From Desmonostoc vinosum HA7617-LM4 (GTDB taxonomy: Bacteria > Cyanobacteriota > Cyanobacteriia > Cyanobacteriales > Nostocaceae), in assembly GCA_019359515.1 (NCBI GenBank), contig JAHHHC010000002.1:62001-126000 (forward strand): a stretch of 64,000 nt of DNA, read 5' to 3'. The notes under the pieces are model-generated. The model was not told the DNA's origin. It saw only the letters and a program-made list of their open reading frames with translations, and ran no database searches. Positions 42,233 to 49,450 of the stretch are shown piece by piece; position 1 is the first letter of the stretch, and each line of letters starts with the position of its first letter. A program made the translations under genes and the position numbers.

Positions 42233-43087
42233 ATGACAGAAAGCAATATTAAGCGGCAGCTAATAATTATTGGCGGTGCTGAAGATAAAGAAGGGGAATG
42301 CCATATTTTACGAGAATTTGTTCGCCGCGCTGGGGGTACAAAAGCAAATATTGTGATTATGACAGCAGCCACAGAACTGCCAAGAGAAGTAGGAGAGAAT
42401 TATATCAGGGTGTTTGAACGTTTAGGGGCCGAAGATGTTCGGATTGTAGATACAGAAACCCGTGAAGATGCAACCTCATCCACTGCACTAGCTGCGATCG
42501 CCAAAGCAACTGGTGTATTCTTTACAGGAGGAGACCAGGCTCGTATTACTAGTATTCTTAAAGATACTGAAATTGATACAGCTATACACAAACGGTTTGC
42601 AGAAGGCGCAGTCATAGCAGGCACAAGCGCAGGTGCTGCGGTGATGCCAGATAATATGATTGTCGAGGGTGACTCTCAAACTAATCCTCGGATGGAAATT
42701 GTGGAAATTGGCCCTGGTATGGGTTTTTTACCAGGAGTAGTAATTGACCAACATTTTTTACAACGCGGTCGCTTAGGACGCCTAATTTCTGCTTTGGTAC
42801 AACAGCCTGCTGTTTTAGGATTTGGTATTGATGAAAATACCGCGATGGCAGTTACTGATAACCAATTTGAAGTAATTGGCGAAGGTGCTATCACAGTTGT
42901 GGATGAATCAGAAGCTACATATAACAACATGGATGAAATTTTAAAAGATGAGTCGTTGGCGATTTTTGGCGCGAAGTTACATATTTTGCCCCATGGTTAC
43001 AAATTTGACCTCAAGACTCGTAAGCCCATTCCCAAAAATGGCTCGGTAGCAGATGTTGCTGTACCAGTTGCCTCAGCAAACGCTTAA
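42233..43087 (+). CDS. cphB: Cyanophycinase
   Basis: 284 aa, ATG with TAGGAGCCAAT upstream. A serine-type exopeptidase of the S51 clan that releases beta-Asp-Arg dipeptides from cyanophycin. Nucleophile in AGTSAGAAV (S132, the same number as in the Synechocystis enzyme), FFTGGDQARI (97-105), VVIDQHFLQRGRLGRL (169-184) and GFGIDENTAM (E201). The gene is not next to cphA (cyanophycin synthetase) here and ends in its own terminator, so it is a stand-alone copy in this window. Confidence 0.95.
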   Translation: MTESNIKRQLIIIGGAEDKEGECHILREFVRRAGGTKANIVIMTAATELPREVGENYIRVFERLGAEDVRIVDTETREDATSSTALAAIAKATGVFFTGGDQARITSILKDTEIDTAIHKRFAEGAVIAGTSAGAAVMPDNMIVEGDSQTNPRMEIVEIGPGMGFLPGVVIDQHFLQRGRLGRLISALVQQPAVLGFGIDENTAMAVTDNQFEVIGEGAITVVDESEATYNNMDEILKDESLAIFGAKLHILPHGYKFDLKTRKPIPKNGSVADVAVPVASANA

Positions 43088-43135
43088 GTTTTCCAGTAAT
43101 TATATTTGATTTGTAAAAAGTGGAAAATTCAGATT

Positions 43136-43165
43136 CCCGGCTTTTTAAAAAAGCGGGGTTTTTTT
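43136..43165 (+). terminator. Rho-independent terminator of cphB
   Basis: CCCGGCTTTTT / AAAAAAGCGGGG stem (43136-43158, one mismatch) followed by seven T. Confidence 0.88.
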
Positions 43166-43385
43166 GCATTCTTATTTCAAACTGGTAAAAGATTAAATAT
43201 TTTAATATTATTTATTGTTATTTCTTGAGGCAGAAGCTACCAATAATAATATACTAAAAAATTATCTTATTAACCAGATAGCATTTTTCAATATAAATTA
43301 ATAAACAAAAGTGTAAAACCTGACACTGCCATTTGTTAACTAACTTAATTGAAAATTGCTATATCAATCACTTTAAAAAAATAAA

Positions 43386-45056
43386 ATGACAAGTTCCATT
43401 GAATTTAAATTGTTTGCTCCTCGTAATCAGAAAGCCGCATTAATTGGTTCTTTTTTAGCAGGGAAAGAAATACCCATGCAAAAAGGTGAAGATGGTTATT
43501 TCCGAACTCAAATAGAATTGGCAGATGGCATTTATCAATATAAGTTTCGCATTCAAACTCAAAGTCCGAATTTTGCCTCTAATGAATGGATAGAGGTGAT
43601 TGATCCCTACGCCACAGATGTTGATGAAGCTAAAAAACAAGGGATTGTGCGAATTAAAGATGGTAAACGAATTGTTGACGCTTATGTTTGGCGGCACGAT
43701 GATCAGTCATTATCTAATAATCAGGAATTAGTAATATATGAAATGCACGTTGCCGATTTTACAGGTGATGAAACTGATCTTGAAAAACGAGGCAAATATT
43801 TAGGGATAATTGATAAGTTAGATTATCTCAGTGAACTAGGAATTAACGCAATAGAATTAATGCCTGTTAATGAATACCCTGGTAATTACAGTTGGGGTTA
43901 TAAGGTTCGGCACTTTTTTGCAACAGAATCTAGTTACGGTTCAACAGCAGATTTAAAACACTTAATTGATGAGTGTCATGGTAGAGGCATTCGCGTTTTC
44001 ATTGATGGAATTTATAATCATACAGATGAAGAATGCCCCTTAATGCTGATTGACCGAAATTACTGGTACTACGAACACATGCATTATCCAGAAGACCCAG
44101 CAAATTACTGGGGGCCAGAGTTTAACTACAACAATTATGATCAAAAATTAGATGTTAAGCCTGCATGGAAATATATTGGCGATGTAGTGCAATTTTGGAT
44201 TAAAGAGTATCACATTGATGGAATTCGCTTTGATGCAGTGCGGCAATTGGCTAATTTTGAATTTTTCGACTGGCTAGCCAAGCAAACGAAAAACCATGCT
44301 GCACCCAAGGAGTTTTATAACATCGCCGAACACATCCCTGATACAAACACCGTAGTCAAACCAGATGGGCCATTAGATGGATGTTGGCACGAGAGTTTTC
44401 GCTACTTTATGGTGCCAATAATCAGTGGTGAAAAATTTGAATTAGATCATTTGAAGCAGATTTTAGATCCTAAACAACAAGGTTATGCGATCGCCACCAA
44501 TGTGATCAACTATATCGCAACTCATGACCGCGAACGTCTGTTAAAAGAATTAGGCGATCGCTCCATATTTGACAAAGCTGCATTTGCACGCGATAAACTA
44601 GCAGCTGTCTTATTAATGACAGCAATGGGCATACCGATGTTATGGATGGGAGAAGAATTTGGCGAATACCAACCAAAAAGTGAAAGTGTCACACAGCCAC
44701 AAAAAATTAACTGGTCTTTATTAGCAAACGACCAAAATCGAAATTTATTTACCTATTACAAAAAACTGATTGTCTTACGCCGACAAAACCCAGCATTACA
44801 AAGCAACAATATCGATTTTTTCTACGAAAATGCGGAGGCCAAAGTGTTAGCCTACACTCGCTGGAACAACCAAGTTTCCCATGTCGTTGTTGTTGCTAAT
44901 TTCTCTGACCAAGATCTCATCAAACATGAAATTCCCAACTTTCCAGAAGTTGAGTATTGGCAAGATTGGTTTGGCAACCGTGAAATAGAAATAGGAGAAG
45001 ATGATTTAGTTACAGACCTACCCAGCTACACAGCCAAGATATTTATTTCATGCTAG
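43386..45056 (+). CDS. GH13-family alpha-glucan-active enzyme
   Basis: 556 aa, ATG start. An N-terminal CBM48/E-set-like domain (about 1-105, FKLFAPRNQKAALIGSF) precedes a (beta/alpha)8 barrel. GH13 regions: DGIYNHT (207-213), GIRFDAVRQ (279-287, nucleophile D283), EHIPD (E315, acid/base) and IATHDRER (H380, D381); then MGIPMLWMGEEFGEY. Layout resembles branching-enzyme or trehalohydrolase-like members. No signal peptide, so cytoplasmic glycogen metabolism is likely; the exact reaction is open. Confidence 0.88.
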   Translation: MTSSIEFKLFAPRNQKAALIGSFLAGKEIPMQKGEDGYFRTQIELADGIYQYKFRIQTQSPNFASNEWIEVIDPYATDVDEAKKQGIVRIKDGKRIVDAYVWRHDDQSLSNNQELVIYEMHVADFTGDETDLEKRGKYLGIIDKLDYLSELGINAIELMPVNEYPGNYSWGYKVRHFFATESSYGSTADLKHLIDECHGRGIRVFIDGIYNHTDEECPLMLIDRNYWYYEHMHYPEDPANYWGPEFNYNNYDQKLDVKPAWKYIGDVVQFWIKEYHIDGIRFDAVRQLANFEFFDWLAKQTKNHAAPKEFYNIAEHIPDTNTVVKPDGPLDGCWHESFRYFMVPIISGEKFELDHLKQILDPKQQGYAIATNVINYIATHDRERLLKELGDRSIFDKAAFARDKLAAVLLMTAMGIPMLWMGEEFGEYQPKSESVTQPQKINWSLLANDQNRNLFTYYKKLIVLRRQNPALQSNNIDFFYENAEAKVLAYTRWNNQVSHVVVVANFSDQDLIKHEIPNFPEVEYWQDWFGNREIEIGEDDLVTDLPSYTAKIFISC

Positions 45057-45091
45057 TGGTTTGTCCCCTAAATTCTGCAAGGTTCGTAGTC

Positions 45092-45353
45092 AGCACAAAG
45101 CGTGCTTTCATGTTAGAGGACTAAAGTCCTTACTAAGCTAAAAAACGTTTAAATTGCATAATCAAATTAAATCAAACTCTTGTGGGGTGGACCGAAAAGC
45201 CATTGGTGTCAAGTTAACATAGAACCGATGTCCCGCAAGGAACTGAAGTTCCTTGCTGATAGCAAAAGTCATCTGAAGATGACTAAATATCCCTCAAGAT
45301 TTTGAGTCTACTTCAGTAGACTTGAGCTATTAGCCAAGAAATTTATTTCTTGG
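45092..45353. repeat. Array of short perfect palindromes
   Basis: Successive hairpins: AGCAC/GTGCT (45092-45106), AGGACT/AGTCCT (45117-45130), GCAAGGAACT/AGTTCCTTGC (45235-45256), AGTCATCT/AGATGACT (45267-45284), CTCAA/TTGAG (45293-45306), AGTCTACT/AGTAGACT (45305-45322) and CCAAGAAAT/ATTTCTTGG (45334-45353). Several have 2-nt centres, so they suit DNA-level or RNA-level folding. Confidence 0.85.
45151..45190 (+). repeat. Dispersed 40-bp repeat, copy 2
   Basis: Plus-strand copy of the element at 39650-39689; it lies within the palindrome array. Confidence 0.85.
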
Positions 45354-45474
45354 CGGGCGAGGAAGCCAACACCGAAGCTATTTCTAGCTTAAGTTGACAA
45401 TTACAAATTACGAATTACGAATTACAAACGCGTTCTCTGCGGTTAGTTCTCTTTCCTTTCCAACTTCATAAACT

Positions 45475-45678
45475 ATGCAGCATCAAACTCTCTGCAACGA
45501 CTGTGCTTTTCATATTCTGATAGAAAAAATCATAGAGTGCATTCATCCTGATGAGATAGAAATTAATTGTTCTACTGTGATTTTTTGCAATTCATTCCAA
45601 CCAACACAGGAAATTGACAGCCCTTGTGTATCCTTCGATTTAGACGATCATTTGATTACTCTTGATCAACAGAATTGA
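45475..45678 (+). CDS. Possible small hypothetical protein (67 aa)
   Basis: ATG start without a convincing ribosome site. MQHQTLCNDCAFHILIEKII... has five Cys including CNDC, no membrane helix, and an acidic C-terminus. Its 3' end overlaps the convergent gene at 45656 by 23 bp. Coding potential is uncertain. Confidence 0.35.
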   Translation: MQHQTLCNDCAFHILIEKIIECIHPDEIEINCSTVIFCNSFQPTQEIDSPCVSFDLDDHLITLDQQN

Positions 45679-46081
45679 GTTCAGTATGCCATTCCCTCAG
45701 AATTAATCCAGACCAAAGCGTAAATCCCAGAACTGCTAATCCTGTAATCCCATCTGTACAGATAAACAAGTGCATTCTCAACGAAAATTGAGACATACTT
45801 CCATATAAATAATGTCCTAAACTACTCAAACCAGTTAAAGAATAAATAGCAAGACACATATACGCTAGCCAATATTTTCTATTCCCATACAATAAATATC
45901 CCACAATACCAACCGTTGTCATAACTATCCATGAAATATAAATTGAAGGTGGAGTAATCCAGTTTGGTTCAGGATAACTATTAATAAATAGAAAGTTATC
46001 TGTATAGTGAATACTTGTAGCGATAATACTCACAATTAACAAAAATTGCAGTAGAGATTGACGTTTAACGTTAATATTCAT
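45656..46081 (-). CDS. Four-helix membrane protein, unknown function
   Basis: 141 aa, ATG with AAAGGAG at ideal spacing. Helices at about 10-28, 46-63, 70-90 and 105-126. N-terminal helix followed by HYTDNFLFINSYPEPNWITPPSIYISW, a conserved-looking loop. No family recognised. Directly downstream of the thioesterase on the same strand (17 bp gap), so probably co-transcribed with it. Confidence 0.7.
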   Translation of the reverse strand: MNINVKRQSLLQFLLIVSIIATSIHYTDNFLFINSYPEPNWITPPSIYISWIVMTTVGIVGYLLYGNRKYWLAYMCLAIYSLTGLSSLGHYLYGSMSQFSLRMHLFICTDGITGLAVLGFTLWSGLILREWHTELNSVDQE

Positions 46082-46098
46082 AATTACTCCTTTCGAGG

Positions 46099-46545
46099 TT
46101 AAATGCCAGTCAAAAACTTATTCGATTCAGCATCGTTGGCAATTAAATATGGTATAAACAAAGCGCGTTCTTCTGGGCTAAGCCGCCGTGGGCGCATAGT
46201 TCGCTTATCAACAAATAATCCTTTTTGTAGTCCTTCAGCAACAAGTGTTTTTTGGCTATTGTAAAAGCGAAACTGCATAATAGCAGAAGCATTTCGTAGT
46301 TCAGCTAACCAAAGTTCAAGTTGCACGCGATCGCCTAAATATAAAGGCGATTTATAAGTAATACTAGTATGAACCAAAACAGGTGCAAAACCTTGATTGA
46401 AAATCTCATGAGTTGGCAGTCCTATAGCCTCTAATAACTTAGTTCTTCCTATCTCCATCCAATGAATATAAACAGCATTATTGACATGTCCCAAAAAATC
46501 GATTTGATAAGAGTAAACTTCTAAGTCAAAGCTAATTTTTTGCAT
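46099..46545 (-). CDS. Acyl-CoA thioesterase of the 4HBT (YbgC-like) hot-dog family
   Basis: 148 aa from ATG 46545 (MQKISFDLEVYSYQIDFLGH); an upstream TTG at 46584 would add 13 poorly conserved residues. Hot-dog motif YQIDFLGHVNNAVYIHWMEIGRT with the catalytic Asp and the HVNNxxY helix start, then LVHTSITYKSPLYLGDRVQLEL. Such enzymes hydrolyse short acyl-CoA or benzoyl-CoA; in cyanobacteria a relative (DHNA-CoA thioesterase) serves phylloquinone synthesis, but this one cannot be assigned to that role from sequence. Confidence 0.85.
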   Translation of the reverse strand: MQKISFDLEVYSYQIDFLGHVNNAVYIHWMEIGRTKLLEAIGLPTHEIFNQGFAPVLVHTSITYKSPLYLGDRVQLELWLAELRNASAIMQFRFYNSQKTLVAEGLQKGLFVDKRTMRPRRLSPEERALFIPYLIANDAESNKFLTGI

Positions 46546-46703
46546 GATGTTAACTGGAAAATAAAAGTCACTCACTGGTGACAAGCAAATAAGTAAAAAT
46601 CATGATCCGCGACAAACAAATAAGAAACTAAAAGTCGAACTAAAATAAGTATTGAGTTTCATCACCTATTAACTGTTTTGAATAAATTAATTGCTGAAAT
46701 AAA

Positions 46704-47195
46704 ATGACTATTACCTTCTCAGACATCTCAGATTCTTCAGAACTTGCCAAACTTCAGACCGAAATAATATCAAAACGCGATATTGGCAAGATTGTGTTTG
46801 AAATCAAGCAATTAATATCTGATAGTACCGTTGAAAAGTTAGAAAACGTGACTAATATTCTCAATTTATTTGTCACTCAACTAGGATATTTTGATATTGA
46901 TAATAAATGGTTAAAAATTAATCAAGAAGAAGCAAAGAAAATTTCACTACTTGTGATGACAAAAGACTTAGCTTATCGTGGAGAAATCATGGACATAGAA
47001 GCAGCTGAGCAAATCTCCACTCAAATCTTCAACCTCTTTGCTAAAGATTGTCAGTTCTTTACAAATGCAATATTTGTCGATAATTACTCCGCTATCAGCT
47101 CATGGAATCCCGTAACTCCAGCAACATTTGATACGGGAATTATTATTCTCAGCAATACAAAAATTGGGATGCTGTGGGTAGAAGATGAAGATTAG
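46704..47195 (+). CDS. Hypothetical protein (163 aa)
   Basis: ATG start. Soluble, mostly helical in the first 110 residues (SELAKLQTEIISKRDIGKIVFE), with a beta-rich C-terminal part (FDTGIIILSNTKIGMLWVEDED). No motif recognised. It precedes the secreted EndoU gene by 280 bp on the same strand with a hairpin between, so it is probably a separate transcript. A role as an inhibitor of EndoU is conceivable but without evidence. Confidence 0.6.
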   Translation: MTITFSDISDSSELAKLQTEIISKRDIGKIVFEIKQLISDSTVEKLENVTNILNLFVTQLGYFDIDNKWLKINQEEAKKISLLVMTKDLAYRGEIMDIEAAEQISTQIFNLFAKDCQFFTNAIFVDNYSAISSWNPVTPATFDTGIIILSNTKIGMLWVEDED

Positions 47196-47202
47196 TTAAG
47201 AC

Positions 47203-47240
47203 GTAGAGACGCGCTGTTTGCAGCGTCTCTCTACTTTAAT
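47203..47240 (+). terminator. Hairpin after the gene at 46704
   Basis: GTAGAGACGCGCTG / CAGCGTCTCTCTAC, 4-nt loop, with a 2-nt bulge; followed by TTTAAT. A member of the same GAGACGC palindrome family as 4224 and 33084. Confidence 0.65.
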
Positions 47241-47476
47241 CGAGAGTTAATCACAATTTAATCAAACTATGAGAACTTAATAGTTATTAGTCATCAGTAT
47301 ATTTCAGGACTAATAATTATTCACTGAATCTAAGAGTAATTTAAGTTTATACAAAACTAAAGTTTTTACTCTTGAAAATTATTTTATAAATCAATTAATT
47401 TAATTAATAAATCTCAGCCTTAATTTTACTTTCAATACCATTTCTATTAGTATCAAGGATCTAACCTAGTTAAGTG

Positions 47477-48751
47477 ATGTACAAATTAGCTTTTCCTTTA
47501 AAGGTATCAGCAGGAACCGCGCTGTTGTTTTTCTTTTATGTCTCCAGTGTGAATGGCGCTACAATTTCCGAAGGATTTGAGAGTGGCGTCAAAGGCAGTT
47601 ATGCAGCAGCCGATGCTAACCTCAGTACAGGTGTTTGGAATTTTAATGACGCGTTGATTGGCAATCTTAGCTCTGATGCTAAGAGTGGAGTACAGTCTGC
47701 CCGCATTCGCAACAGCGGCAAATTGACTATGAAATTTGACCGTACTACGGGTGCTGGTTCCATCACTATTAAACACGCTAAGTTTGGTTCCGACGGTAAC
47801 ACAACTTGGGGAATGTGGTGTTCAACTAACAGCGGTTCTTCATGGGCACAAATTGGTTCTGTAATCACTACTACTTCCACAACACTGCAAACAGCAACCT
47901 TTACTCCCAATATTGCTGGCACAGTTCGCTGTGAAGTTCGTAAGACAGATGGAACTGCAAACAGAACCAACATTGATGACATCGTAATTACTGATTATGG
48001 TTCTTCTGGTTCTCCTTCCCTACCATCTGGTTCTTTACCCTTCTTTGACGATATCAACAATCCTGTATCAGGCTTAGCCTACGGTAGTCCAGCTGATGTT
48101 ACACCCATACCACCAACTCTCAACAGTTTTGACACAGCCGTGAATCAGCTTTGTGGCGCACCCGGTACAGTCGTTAGTCGTAGCGGTTTCCAATCTTTAA
48201 TGCAAAATAATCCTACTGTCTTGGCAAATATCAAAGCATATGTAGGAGGATTTCTAGAAACAGGTCGGACTTCTGATGCACAATTCTTAGAAGACTTAAC
48301 CGATGTCTGGTTTAACGTGGAAGGTTTTGAGCATGTCTTCTGTGGCGAACCAGTTATAGGTGGTTCTATTGGCGGACTACATTTTATTGGCCGTTATATT
48401 GAACTTCAAAATCAAGGTTTAGCCGGACGGCTGAGCAATAACACTTATAGAGAAGAAGTCATTCCCGGTGCAGTCTACACAATGGGCGTAGTGATGAAGG
48501 TTGGCAACGGAACAGCTCAATCTTCTATCAAAGGTTATCCTTACACTCTCAACGCTGAAGAAATTCTATCAGTAGCAACTTTAGGTTATAAGAACAACCC
48601 CAACACCAGCACTACCAACCAAGCCTGTAATTTGAGTGTAACCGACGATGGTAAAACGTTCAAAGCCGTATTTGTCAGAAGAGAAGGTGCTATCCGTACT
48701 TTTTATCCTGATGCTACTCCCAGTGGTAATCCCAATTGTAATGGGGAGTAG
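47477..48751 (+). CDS. Secreted EndoU-family endoribonuclease
   Basis: 424 aa from ATG 47477. Signal peptide about 1-28 (SAGTALLFFFYVSSVNGA). Residues about 30-173 form a beta-rich, jelly-roll-like domain (FESGVKGSYAAADANLSTG ... TNIDDIVITDYG), then a Ser/Pro linker (about 174-190). The C-terminal part carries EndoU hallmarks: FEHVFCGE (H286), GGLHFIGRYIELQ (H302), a Lys at 341 or 352, and TFKAVFVRREGAIRTFYPD. The two His are 16 residues apart, as in XendoU as I recall it. Expected: metal-assisted or 2',3'-cyclic-phosphate-forming cleavage of RNA at uridines, outside the cytoplasm. No polymorphic-toxin delivery domain is visible. Confidence 0.85.
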   Translation: MYKLAFPLKVSAGTALLFFFYVSSVNGATISEGFESGVKGSYAAADANLSTGVWNFNDALIGNLSSDAKSGVQSARIRNSGKLTMKFDRTTGAGSITIKHAKFGSDGNTTWGMWCSTNSGSSWAQIGSVITTTSTTLQTATFTPNIAGTVRCEVRKTDGTANRTNIDDIVITDYGSSGSPSLPSGSLPFFDDINNPVSGLAYGSPADVTPIPPTLNSFDTAVNQLCGAPGTVVSRSGFQSLMQNNPTVLANIKAYVGGFLETGRTSDAQFLEDLTDVWFNVEGFEHVFCGEPVIGGSIGGLHFIGRYIELQNQGLAGRLSNNTYREEVIPGAVYTMGVVMKVGNGTAQSSIKGYPYTLNAEEILSVATLGYKNNPNTSTTNQACNLSVTDDGKTFKAVFVRREGAIRTFYPDATPSGNPNCNGE

Positions 48752-49450
48752 GGAGTGGGGGGAAGAGATATTTTCATATCATTCACTCTATGCACAACGG
48801 ACACATTGTTCAACTGGGGCGAACTCCGCACGCAAGTGTCCTCTTCTGCGCGGCAGTCGCTCATGGGGGAGACCCCAAGACCGCGCTGCCTTGCCTCTGC
48901 GCCTCTGCGTCTCTGCGTGAAAATAGAAAATTTTAATTAATAAACAGTATTTGAGATGAGCAACCAAGAAATTTAAAAACCTGCCAAAATGGCAACCACA
49001 TCCTAGATAAGTCAAGTTAAATTGTAGAAGATAAACGACTTCAAGGGTGTTGTTATCAGGGTCTACCACGTAAGTTTAGCTTATTTACTAGTACTTTCTA
49101 GCGTAGGAATCATAGAACAAACAAATCTACATCTAGCCAAATAAATATTAATAATTAAGTTTGACATTTGCTGCAACAGAACTAATCAATACGTGGCGTT
49201 GTTGAAATACGAATTAGCCCCCTAAATCACAAACAACGTCTGTACAAATATTTCTGTTCACTCCAGCGGCAAATGGCAGAGTGGGAGTTGTAAAGCTAAG
49301 TGGTATGCTTCCTCCCACTCTATTTTTTTGAAATTGCATCTCATCGATACCTTTGTTCCTCAGTATTCTTGGCGTTCTGCCGCTTTGCATCTCAGGCGAT
49401 TATAAAATAGAGCATAGGGCACGCAAGCAATTACAGATACCCCAAGTAAA
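48752..49450. other. Intergenic region upstream of the UPF0182 gene
   Basis: 699 bp. Positions 48893-48918 are GCCTCTGCGCCTCTGCGTCT (a dispersed motif also at about 40753-40775). An orphan hairpin with T run is at 49278-49328. Otherwise AT-rich; no protein gene is supported. Confidence 0.55.
49200..49328 (+). ncRNA. Candidate small RNA ending in an orphan terminator
   Basis: AGAGTGGGAG (49278-49287) pairs with CTCCCACTCT (49312-49321), followed by ATTTTTTTG: a complete intrinsic terminator with a 24-nt loop. No protein gene ends upstream, so it may terminate a short RNA starting somewhere after 49150. The start given is a guess. No family confirmed; nitrogen-stress sRNAs such as NsiR4 are worth comparing. 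Confidence 0.4.

Larger units (their letters stand above)
45057..45474. other. Intergenic region with an array of palindromes
   Basis: 418 bp. Contains the 40-bp dispersed repeat (45151-45190), a palindrome array (45092-45353) and ATTACGAATTACGAATTAC at the end. No protein gene seen. Confidence 0.7.

Noticed and set aside
46704-47195. Immunity protein for the EndoU gene
   Set aside because: It lies upstream, is separated by a hairpin and 280 bp, and shows no known immunity family; kept as a plain hypothetical.
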